Positions 33,300 through 40,750 of a stretch of 64,000 bases of DNA are shown here, one piece after another. The DNA is from Cloacibacillus sp. An23 (GTDB lineage: Bacteria; Synergistota; Synergistia; Synergistales; Synergistaceae): NCBI RefSeq assembly GCF_002159945.1, contig NZ_NFJQ01000005.1:124001-188000 (forward strand), given 5' to 3'. A program made the translations under genes and the position numbers. The number at the start of each line of letters is the position of its first letter. Position 1 is the stretch's first letter. Under the pieces are notes generated by a model. That model was not told the origin of the DNA. It made no database searches and saw only the letters and a program-made list of their open reading frames with translations.

Positions 33300-35351
33300 T
33301 TATTTCTTCGGCGCTTCCGTCTGTTCCGTAACGTCGCCCGACTGCGGCGCGTAGATCAGCCCCTTCGGGTCGAGCATCTCGCGCGTCACGCCTTCTTTGC
33401 GCGTCGCCTTCTGATAGTCGCTGTTGTTGCGCTGTATCAGTATGCGCTCGGCTTCGCTGAGCTCCTGGCCGTTGCGGATGATATTGTCGGTGACTTTCGA
33501 AGCGTGCTCCGGCGTCTCGATTATGTACGGCGTGAGGAATATCATGAGGTCCACCTTCTCGCGCTGTTTTTCCGTCGATTTGAAGAGGTTGCCGACGAGC
33601 GGTATATAGGAGAAGAAGGGCACGCGGTTCTTGAGCTCCTTCTCGGCCTCGCGGATGAGGCCGCCTATTATGACGGTCTGCCCGTTGGCGACGAGGACGG
33701 TGGTCTTGACCTCGCGCTTCGATGTTATCGGCGTGGCATTGTTCGTCGTCGTCTGGAGTTCCTCTATGCGCTGCTCTATCTCGAGCGCGACGAGGTTGCC
33801 GCTCCTGATGTGAGGCGTGACGTTGAGGATGAGGCCGACGTCCTTGTATTCGTAGCTGTTGGTGACGGAGTCGGTGTTGGTCTGGTTCGTGAGGCTGCCG
33901 GTGAGCTGCGGGATGACCTGCCCGACCTGGAGCGAGCTTTCGAGGTTGTCGGTGCAGAGCAGCCGCGGCATGGAAAGTACGTTTATCGCGTCGAAGCGGT
34001 TGAGCAGGCGGATGTAGGCGTACATGAGGCCCGCGCCCTGGGTGTTGGTGAGAGTGTTATTCCCCATATAATTGCCCTGATTGTCATACAAGGGGACGTT
34101 TTCCTCTTGCGTTATTAAGCTTTGATAGAGAGACATAACATCTCCAGGGACGGCTGTATTTCCGAGTTGTACGTTTCCAGCCACCACAGCGTCGCCCATT
34201 ATATCGCCGCCCCACGCCGCCCAGTCGATGCCGGCGCTGTTGAGCTTGTTGAGGCTGACCTCTGCGATGAGGCCGCGCAGCATGACCTGCTTCGGCTGAG
34301 TGTCGAGCTGTTCCAGTATGGACTTGAGCGAGTTGTACTGCTCCTGCGAAGCCGTGAATATGAGGCTGTTTGTCGGAAGGTCGGGGACGACCGTCGAGGG
34401 CATCGCGCCCTCCTTGTCGGGCGAGAGCTTCGCCGCGGTCGCGAGTATCTGCGAGAGCTGCTCCGCGACTGATTTCGCGTCGGCGTTGTGCAGCTTGTAG
34501 ACGTGGAAGTTTTCGGTGCGCGAGGGCAGGTCGAGCTCTTTTATCACGCGCTCGGCCTCGCGGATGTTCTGCGACGTGCCTATTACGACTATGCGGCCCG
34601 TGCGCTCGTCGGCGACCGCCATGAGACCGGCGAGCTTCGACGAGGCGTCCTTGCCCATCGCGTTCATCTGCGCCTCGAGCAGCTTCGCGTTCGCGTAGGA
34701 GAGCGGGACGACCTTTATCACGCGGATGCTGTCGGGCGCGTCGAGCGCGCGGATTATGCCGACGGCGCGGTTCAGCGCAGAGGCTTTGCCGACGAGCATG
34801 ACGGAGCTGCCGTTGCCGACCGGCGATACCTGCACGTCCTTCATCGCGGTCTTGAGCGGCGCGACGACGTAGCCTGCCTTGACGTAGTTGAGCGGCACGA
34901 CCTGCACTATGACGGCGTCGCTCGGCCCTACGCTGCGGTCGCTCTTGACGACGTAGCCGGTGGTGACCGCGCCGCCAGACGAGGGCGTGACCTTAGAGTA
35001 GCCGTCCATCTGCTCGAGCGTGAGGTTGTTCATCTCGAGCACGGAGAGCATGACCTCGCGCGCCTCGTTGAGCGTGACGGCCTTCGGCGAGACGACTGAG
35101 ACGGTGCCCGATATGCCGGGGTCTACGAGTATGTTTTCGCCGAGAAGCTCGGACATGAAGCGGAGGAATTTGACGATTTCCACATCTTTGAAGTTGAGCT
35201 GAACGCGGCCCGAGGCGCGCATCTCGTTCGCCGCCTTCATGAGGTTCAGCTCTTCCTGGTCGGGCTCCGCCGCTCGCGCGGCTGGGCAGGCCGCGAGTGA
35301 AAGCGCGGCGGCCGCGAATAATATATAAAGCAATCTTTTTCTGACCCTCAT
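33300..35351 (-). CDS. gspD: Type II secretion outer-membrane secretin GspD
   Basis: About 683 residues with a signal peptide (RLLYILFAAAALSLAACPAARA). N0/N1-type domains begin with VQLNFKDVEIVKFLRFMSELLG, KVVPLSYANAKLLEAQMNAM and NFHVYKLHNADAKSVAEQLS. The C-terminal secretin domain has VLSMPRLLCTDNLESSLQVGQVIPQ, GLILNVTPHIRSGNLVALEIEQ and QTVIIGGLIREAEKELKNRVPFFSYIPLVGNLFKS. The start at ATG 35351 has GGGAG 8 bases upstream, better than the GTG at 35360. It forms the outer-membrane channel, so the organism must be diderm. No pilotin gene was seen. Confidence 0.95.
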   Translation of the reverse strand: MRVRKRLLYILFAAAALSLAACPAARAAEPDQEELNLMKAANEMRASGRVQLNFKDVEIVKFLRFMSELLGENILVDPGISGTVSVVSPKAVTLNEAREVMLSVLEMNNLTLEQMDGYSKVTPSSGGAVTTGYVVKSDRSVGPSDAVIVQVVPLNYVKAGYVVAPLKTAMKDVQVSPVGNGSSVMLVGKASALNRAVGIIRALDAPDSIRVIKVVPLSYANAKLLEAQMNAMGKDASSKLAGLMAVADERTGRIVVIGTSQNIREAERVIKELDLPSRTENFHVYKLHNADAKSVAEQLSQILATAAKLSPDKEGAMPSTVVPDLPTNSLIFTASQEQYNSLKSILEQLDTQPKQVMLRGLIAEVSLNKLNSAGIDWAAWGGDIMGDAVVAGNVQLGNTAVPGDVMSLYQSLITQEENVPLYDNQGNYMGNNTLTNTQGAGLMYAYIRLLNRFDAINVLSMPRLLCTDNLESSLQVGQVIPQLTGSLTNQTNTDSVTNSYEYKDVGLILNVTPHIRSGNLVALEIEQRIEELQTTTNNATPITSKREVKTTVLVANGQTVIIGGLIREAEKELKNRVPFFSYIPLVGNLFKSTEKQREKVDLMIFLTPYIIETPEHASKVTDNIIRNGQELSEAERILIQRNNSDYQKATRKEGVTREMLDPKGLIYAPQSGDVTEQTEAPKK

Positions 35352-35411
35352 ATCAGTCACTCCCGCTTTTTCGATAAATTTCTATGCCGAAGCCCCGCGC
35401 CGGGGCCGCCG

Positions 35412-35888
35412 TCAGTCGTTTTCTCCGTTTTCGGAACTTTCTCCGGAGGACGCGCTCTGAGCCTCGAGCCTGTCTTTGCGCGCGTCCTCTTCGGATTCGA
35501 GGTAGACGGTCATGCGGTTGTCCTTCGCGTCGCGCACGACCAGCTCGCGCCATTTAACGAGCACCGTCTCAGAAACGTCGCCGGAGCGCCCCGTGCCGTC
35601 GAAATCCAGCCCTTCGAGGTCGAGCCGTCCGAAATCCTCGCCGAACAGCTCCGTCTCCTTTTCCTCAGTCTCCCAGCGTAGGTCGCCGCTCGTGCCGCGC
35701 TCGTCGAGTACTCCGGTCAGCACGCCTATCTCTATCTCGCGAGCGCCGTCGAGCAGCTTCTCCCTCTCGCTCACAGCGGCGAGCGTGTTCTGCGAGAGGA
35801 TGACGAGCTTGAGCGCCGCCGTGCCGACCGTTGCGAGTATCACGACCGCGACGAGCACCTCGAGCAGAGTGAATCCGCCGCGCTTCAC
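35412..35888 (-). CDS. Type II secretion minor pseudopilin GspI-like
   Basis: A 158-residue protein with a class III prepilin leader: MKRGG|FTLLEVLVAVVILATVGTA, cleaved after Gly and then N-methylated on Phe. FTLLEVLVA is most like GspI, and it lacks the calcium-binding ending of GspG. The tail is acidic and Ser-rich. The GTG start at 35888 follows the gspC stop by 4 bases. GspH is a possible alternative. Confidence 0.75.
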   Translation of the reverse strand: MKRGGFTLLEVLVAVVILATVGTAALKLVILSQNTLAAVSEREKLLDGAREIEIGVLTGVLDERGTSGDLRWETEEKETELFGEDFGRLDLEGLDFDGTGRSGDVSETVLVKWRELVVRDAKDNRMTVYLESEEDARKDRLEAQSASSGESSENGEND

Positions 35889-35892
35889 GCCG

Positions 35893-36915
35893 CTACTTCA
35901 CCTGATAGCGCAGCTCGACGGGCTTTCCGCCACGAAGCACGGTCACGTCGAAGCGGCTGCCAGCGATGAGCGAGTTCAGCGCGTTCGAGGCGTCCGCGAC
36001 GTTCGTGATGTTGACGCCGTTTATAGCGCTTATCACGTCGCCCTGCGCCACGCCGACGCGCGCGAGGACGCTGTCGGGGGCGAGGCTCTCGAGCTTCATC
36101 CCCGAGGCGTCGGGCGTAGGTATCATGCGCACCTTCGCAAGCTCGTCGTAGGGGTTCATCAGCAGAGCGTCCACAAGCTCGCGCGGCACGGCCCCCTCCT
36201 GCCCCTCCGAGGCCGGTTCAAGCCCCGAGAAGTCGAGCTCCTGCTTCTCGGGCGCGCGCGTCTCGGTCCTGCGCTGCGGCGGATTGCCGCGCCTCGTGCG
36301 GCGGCGGCTGTTCAGCCGCGAGTCGTCCGGGGAGCCGCAGCCCGAAAGCAGCAGATATATCGGATGCCCGCTCGTCCCGTCGGAGAGCGTCGCTTCGCTG
36401 TATTTGACATCCGAGAGCGTGAAGCCCTCTATTTTCTGTCCGGTAAGCACGAGCCGCGTCTGTCCGCCCGTCTCTATCCACGCGCCGATCCCGGGCAGGG
36501 TGCCGCGCAGAGCGAAGGATTTGAGCGCCTCGGGCGTGGCTTTGACCGCGCCGCCCGCTTCGTCCTCCTTCACGGCGCGCACGTCGGCCTTGAAGGGGTT
36601 CGCCTCGGCGAACGACTCCGCGCCTCCAGTGCGTCCCGCGTTGGCGAAGGACGGGGCGCGGCGGCCGACTGCGCGAGCCGCGGCCGTGTCCGCGCCGAGC
36701 GCGGCGGACATCAATGCACTCTCGATAAAGGCGCACGCTATGTAGCCGGCGAAAAGCCCCGCAGCGAGCGCCGCGAGCGTGAGCACGCGCGGCGAGAGTA
36801 CCGCGCCGCCCTGCGGCGCTGCGGCCTTCGCCGCCTCCGAGACGCCCGCGCGCGACACGAGAGCGCGCACGCGCCGCGGCAGTTCCGCGAATCTTCCGGC
36901 GAAGCGGCGGCTCAT
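35893..36915 (-). CDS. gspC: Type II secretion protein GspC-like (HR plus PDZ)
   Basis: A 340-residue bitopic protein. One membrane helix (LTLAALAAGLFAGYIACAFIESA) is followed by a homology region (LKSFALRGTLPGIGAWIETGGQTRLVLTGQKIEGFTLSDV), a basic/Pro linker and a C-terminal PDZ domain (LESLAPDSVLARVGVAQGDVISAING). GspC links the inner platform to the secretin. ATG 36915 overlaps the gspN stop as ATGA and has GGAGG 8 bases upstream. Sequence similarity to textbook GspC is modest, and the call leans on layout and context. Confidence 0.8.
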   Translation of the reverse strand: MSRRFAGRFAELPRRVRALVSRAGVSEAAKAAAPQGGAVLSPRVLTLAALAAGLFAGYIACAFIESALMSAALGADTAAARAVGRRAPSFANAGRTGGAESFAEANPFKADVRAVKEDEAGGAVKATPEALKSFALRGTLPGIGAWIETGGQTRLVLTGQKIEGFTLSDVKYSEATLSDGTSGHPIYLLLSGCGSPDDSRLNSRRRTRRGNPPQRRTETRAPEKQELDFSGLEPASEGQEGAVPRELVDALLMNPYDELAKVRMIPTPDASGMKLESLAPDSVLARVGVAQGDVISAINGVNITNVADASNALNSLIAGSRFDVTVLRGGKPVELRYQVK

Positions 36916-37505
36916 CTCTCTATCCTCCATTCGCCCTCTTTTATCTTTTTGAGCGGAAGCATGTTCGCCGTCCTAAGCATTTCGAGCATCCTGTCGAGCT
37001 CAGGCGGCACGCTGACGAGCAAGCGGGCGCGCGCTATGCGCATGGAGCCCAGCGATATCTCCGCCGAGCCGGAAATCGAGGAAGGGCCGGTGAACGATAT
37101 GTTCTCCAGCATCACGGCCCGCGGCGTTACGCGCACGTCGGCCTCGCCGCGGTTCCACTCGACCGCCTGGCGCGTCACGGGGACGAGGCTGCCACGCCCG
37201 AAGGTCAGGCGCGCGCTCTTTTCCTCCGAGAACAGCGACGAAAGTATATCAGGCGCGACGTATAGCTCGCGCACGCTAAGCCGCGCGGCCGGAAGGTCTG
37301 CCCCGACGCCGGAGTAGGAAAAAGTTTTCGAAAAAAGACCCGATACGTCCGAGGACGAGGCGGTCAGATAGACGCCGCGCGAGGCCGCCTCACGCGCCGC
37401 AAGCGCGAAGAGCGACGAGCCGAGCGTCCGCCACGGGAAGAAAATAAAAATTCCGACTATCAGCCCCGCGATAGCAACGGCGGCGAGGCGGAGATTTTTT
37501 TTCAT
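36912..37505 (-). CDS. GspN-like type II secretion protein
   Basis: A 197-residue membrane-anchored protein with one N-terminal helix (LAAVAIAGLIVGIFIFFPW). The exported part carries alternating strand motifs of the GspN/AsmA type (GVYLTASSSDVSGLFSKTFS, VRELYVAPDILSSLF, SISGSAEISLGSMRIARARL). It starts in a 4-base overlap with the preceding gene. The position between M-like and C-like genes supports GspN. Its role in secretion is accessory and poorly known. Confidence 0.65.
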   Translation of the reverse strand: MKKNLRLAAVAIAGLIVGIFIFFPWRTLGSSLFALAAREAASRGVYLTASSSDVSGLFSKTFSYSGVGADLPAARLSVRELYVAPDILSSLFSEEKSARLTFGRGSLVPVTRQAVEWNRGEADVRVTPRAVMLENISFTGPSSISGSAEISLGSMRIARARLLVSVPPELDRMLEMLRTANMLPLKKIKEGEWRIER

Positions 37506-37975
37506 TGCGCCTCCCCCTCTATCGTCAGCGTCACGTTGAGCAGCCGTCCGTCGCGCCGCGCTTCGAGCGCACGCACCTCGGCGGTCTTTACCGTCAGGCC
37601 GTTCCCGCGTATTTCCGCCGCAAGGGATTGAAACTCGTCTGGATAAAGCCGGTTGACCTGAAGCGCGAGCCCCGCCGGAGAGGACGAGAGTTGCGCGACC
37701 TTCGGCTGAAGGCCGGTCTTGTCGAGTATCGCGGATACGGCGGTAAGAGGCTCTTCCGCGGACACGACGCTGCGCTCGGGATACGAACGCAGCTCGGAGG
37801 CCGCGCGCAGCACCTGCTCCGCCTCGCGCAGGCGCGAAGCGTTCTCGCCTTTAGCCGAGAGCGCCGAGACGAACGCGACGGCGAAAGCGAGCCACACCGC
37901 GGCGGCTATCAGAGCCGAGCGCCGCAGCCGCGCAAATTCCGGCGCGCCGCGTATCTCGTCGAGATTCAGATTCAT
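37502..37975 (-). CDS. GspM-like type II secretion protein
   Basis: A 157-residue protein with one membrane helix (SALIAAAVWLAFAVAFVSAL), a short coiled coil and a ferredoxin-like periplasmic domain (AVSAILDKTGLQPKVAQLSS and EFQSLAAEIRGNGLTVKTAEV). This is the GspM/PilO layout. It overlaps its neighbours by 4 bases on each side, so it is translated together with the L- and N-like genes. Identification rests on architecture and order rather than strong motifs. Confidence 0.7.
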   Translation of the reverse strand: MNLNLDEIRGAPEFARLRRSALIAAAVWLAFAVAFVSALSAKGENASRLREAEQVLRAASELRSYPERSVVSAEEPLTAVSAILDKTGLQPKVAQLSSSPAGLALQVNRLYPDEFQSLAAEIRGNGLTVKTAEVRALEARRDGRLLNVTLTIEGEAQ

Positions 37976-39180
37976 CTGTCGCGCCCCCCTTCCGAAAGCT
38001 GGAAGGTGAAGCGCATGCCGCCGCCCGGTATCTGCTGCACATCGCCGAGACGGACGGAAAATCCGTTTTTGGAGAGCTCGCCGCGCAGCGTCTGTATGTC
38101 CTCGGTCTTCTGCGCGCGGCCTTCAAGTTCCGTGCGCTCCGCGCCGTAGCGCAGAGCGTCGAGGCGCGTCCCCTCGGGCGCGGATTTCCACGCCGCGGCT
38201 ACGCCCGCAAGCACGCCGTCGAAGGAGAGCTGTACGCCGCCGCCCGAGACTGCGCGAAGTCGCCGCGTGACGGAGGTCAGAGGCGCGCGGCTTTCTTCGC
38301 CGAGCGCCGCGGAGTATATTTTTGAAGGAGACGATGCGAACGAATCCTTAGCGTATAAATTCTGCGCGAGAAGCGCGAGCGACAGGACGAGGCAGAAAAG
38401 CCCGACGGCGGTCGCAGCGCGCAGTCCGGAAAAAGCCGAGGCGAAGAAGCTCTCGCGGCGTTCCGCCGCGGTCGCGCCGCTGTTTGAGAAGTCGAGAGCG
38501 GCTATCGAGGGGGCCGCCGCGAATGTCGCGTTTCCTGCGCGCTGAAGCTCAGCGCTGGAAATCGCATCCGCGTCGAATATCCTGACCTTCTCCGCCTCTA
38601 TCGCGCCGCCCGACGACTGCGCGTAGGAACGCATCCAGCGAGCGGCCTCCTCTGGGGAGCATTCATCGTCCGAGAAGCAGCGGTAGAGCTTCGGCTCGTA
38701 GTCCTCGGCCCACAGCGCGCAGGAACAGCCGTCCTCGCGCCAGACGGCGAGGCCGCTTCCGCCCACCTCGGAGAGCATGACGAGCGGCGCGGGCACGAAG
38801 GCCGCCCCCTCGCCGAGAATTTTTTCGTAATGTTCTATCTCCTCGCGCGACGCGAACCACGCCGCTCCGCGCGTCGAAGACGAGCTCTGCTCCGTCACCT
38901 GCGGCGTCATCGAAAGCGCCGCGCGAGCGCCCGTCAGAGCGCGGAATTTCAGCTCCAGCGCGTTCCGCAGCCCGGCGCGCCGCCCGAACGGGAAAGCGAA
39001 CGGATACGCCGCCGCCGTCTTAAACGGCACGCAGCAGACGCGCCGTTCTCCGGGCGAAAGAGGAGCCTCCTCCATCATACGGGCCGTATAAAAGGCGGCT
39101 TTTCCGTTAAGCCGCGGCCCCTCCGCGGGAATGAGCGAATGCAGCTTTTCGTTAAGCTTCTTAAACAACGGCCTTCCCAC
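37972..39180 (-). CDS. GspL-like type II secretion protein
   Basis: A 402-residue protein. The N-terminal cytoplasmic part has an actin-like flavour but lacks obvious nucleotide motifs. One membrane helix (AATAVGLFCLVLSLALLAQNLYA) lies near residue 265, and the C-terminal periplasmic domain (DIQTLRGELSKNGFSVRLGDVQQIPGGGMRFTF) has the ferredoxin-like GspL fold. It would anchor GspE to the inner membrane and pair with the GspM-like protein. The start is a GTG at 39180, 12 bases after the gspK stop. Confidence 0.75.
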   Translation of the reverse strand: MGRPLFKKLNEKLHSLIPAEGPRLNGKAAFYTARMMEEAPLSPGERRVCCVPFKTAAAYPFAFPFGRRAGLRNALELKFRALTGARAALSMTPQVTEQSSSSTRGAAWFASREEIEHYEKILGEGAAFVPAPLVMLSEVGGSGLAVWREDGCSCALWAEDYEPKLYRCFSDDECSPEEAARWMRSYAQSSGGAIEAEKVRIFDADAISSAELQRAGNATFAAAPSIAALDFSNSGATAAERRESFFASAFSGLRAATAVGLFCLVLSLALLAQNLYAKDSFASSPSKIYSAALGEESRAPLTSVTRRLRAVSGGGVQLSFDGVLAGVAAAWKSAPEGTRLDALRYGAERTELEGRAQKTEDIQTLRGELSKNGFSVRLGDVQQIPGGGMRFTFQLSEGGRDR

Positions 39181-39192
39181 ACCCCCAGCAGG

Positions 39193-40092
39193 CTATTCTT
39201 CCCATCTGTAAACGCCGGCGCCGCCGCGTTCGACGGTCGCCCTGTAATTCCTGACGTTCCCCGCCTCGTCGGAGACTCTGACGCTGAGCAGGAAACGGTC
39301 GCTTTCAAAGCCGATAATATTCGCGAGCTTCGTCGCCAGCGCCGCCGGAAAGCCCGGGACGGCGCGCAGCCCGTCCATGTCGCGGATCGGGTTCACGAGG
39401 CGGTAGGCCGCGATGCTGCGCGCGTGCGAGAGCGTCAGCGTATCGTCAAGCACCGCCAGCACCTCGGGCGCGGCGACGTTGACGTTGAGCTTCTCGCCTC
39501 CGTCCGCCGTAACGTAGGCGGCGAGGCCGGGCGCGTCCTCCGTGCCCCACAGCACGCCGTCCGTTATCTCCGGCATCGCGCGAAGCTCGCTCAAATCCGA
39601 AATCATACGGTTGATGTTGATATCGCGCTCCGCGCCGCCGAGCTTTTGATCCGTGTCCGAATCTATAAAGTCGATGACCTCCCGCGCCAGGCGCGGCTGT
39701 CCGAGCTCCTCCCATATATTCTCCCATGCGGCCTCGTACTCCGAACGGAGCGTGACGCCGTCGGGCAAAAGGAGCGCGTTTATCGCTATTTTATCATTTA
39801 ACGGACGTATTTGTACTTCCACGGTGAATTCTCCGATTTCCAATTTTACGTGTTCGTAAGGGTCGTACAGCTTTTCCGTCGGGCCGTCCCAGCCGTTGGA
39901 ATCCGCGTCAATCCTTCGGCTCATAACCTTCACGGCTATCTCGGCGGCTCCGCGGAAGCGGTATATCCTCTCGCGCGACGCCTCGGCCATCGACTGAGCG
40001 CGCGCGAACCACGCGAAGGCGGTCGCCGCAGTCAGCAGCGTAGCGGCGGCGAGCATCACGGAGACCAGGATGAAGCCGCTACTTCGCCGCAC
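39193..40092 (-). CDS. gspK: Type II secretion minor pseudopilin GspK
   Basis: Length 299 residues. The leader MRRSSG|FILVSVMLAAATLLTAATA lacks the usual Glu at +5, as is normal for GspK. The large soluble part contains AINALLLPDG, FIDSDTDQKLGGAERD, KLNVNVAAPEVLAVLDD and the helix-hairpin-helix-like DMDGLRAVPGFPAALATKLANII. GspK caps the pseudopilus tip with I and J. The GTG start lies 14 bases inside the end of gspJ. Confidence 0.9.
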   Translation of the reverse strand: MRRSSGFILVSVMLAAATLLTAATAFAWFARAQSMAEASRERIYRFRGAAEIAVKVMSRRIDADSNGWDGPTEKLYDPYEHVKLEIGEFTVEVQIRPLNDKIAINALLLPDGVTLRSEYEAAWENIWEELGQPRLAREVIDFIDSDTDQKLGGAERDININRMISDLSELRAMPEITDGVLWGTEDAPGLAAYVTADGGEKLNVNVAAPEVLAVLDDTLTLSHARSIAAYRLVNPIRDMDGLRAVPGFPAALATKLANIIGFESDRFLLSVRVSDEAGNVRNYRATVERGGAGVYRWEE

Positions 40093-40750
40093 CCGCGAAC
40101 CTCTCCGTGCACACGTAGGAGCCGTCGTCTTTCAGCACCAGCTCCGCGCGCAGTATCTCCGGCAGACCGCCCTCGTAGCTCTCGCGCTTCCACTCGCCGC
40201 CCTTCGGGAAGTAGAAGCGCAGGCCGCGCGCGTCGGGCAGCAGTAGCTCGCCGTCTTTCGCCTCGAGGTCGTCCGGGTCTATCTCCATAGGCTCCGGCAC
40301 GTCGTCGGACTCCGCGCCGAATATGTCGCCTGAGCTCGCGTGCAGCGACGGCTGCCCGCATATCACCCAGCGGTAGAGGCCGGGCTCGCCGTCGCTGAAT
40401 GAATCCTCCGGCAGCACGCGGTAGACGACGACGCCCGCGCTGCGTCCCTCGTAGGCCGGCGAGAGGCTCCACACCATCAGCCTGTCGTCCGCGTCGTTGC
40501 CGAGGCTCTCTTCGTGTATTACTTTGACGGATTGAAACGAAGGGTTGTGAAGCGCCATGCGGAGGTCGCGGTACATCGCGTCCGCCGCGTCGCGGGCGTT
40601 GTGGCGCGCGCCCCAGCGCGACTGCGCCTCCTCGAGCGAACGCACCGTCAGTACGAGCGGGGCGAGGGCCGCCGCCGCGATTATCCCGACGAGGCCGACG
40701 ACCAAAAGTATCTCGATCAGCGTGAAGCCGCGCGCGCGCTTACTTTTCAT
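40079..40750 (-). CDS. gspJ: Type II secretion minor pseudopilin GspJ
   Basis: A 223-residue prepilin-like protein: MKSKRARG|FTLIEILLVVGLVGIIAAAAL leader with Glu at +5. The remainder includes ADAMYRDLRMALHN and GVVVYRVLPEDSFSDGEPGLYRWV, typical of GspJ. The ATG at 40750 overlaps the end of the Wzy_C gene by 11 bases. It is the first pseudopilin gene of the cluster. No GspG-like gene follows. Confidence 0.85.
   Translation of the reverse strand: MKSKRARGFTLIEILLVVGLVGIIAAAALAPLVLTVRSLEEAQSRWGARHNARDAADAMYRDLRMALHNPSFQSVKVIHEESLGNDADDRLMVWSLSPAYEGRSAGVVVYRVLPEDSFSDGEPGLYRWVICGQPSLHASSGDIFGAESDDVPEPMEIDPDDLEAKDGELLLPDARGLRFYFPKGGEWKRESYEGGLPEILRAELVLKDDGSYVCTERFAGAAK

Noticed and set aside
35512-37317. 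Plus-strand open frame of about 600 codons opposite gspC/gspN/gspI
   Set aside because: Low-complexity Arg/Ser composition and no domain; the minus strand carries overlapping, motif-bearing secretion genes.
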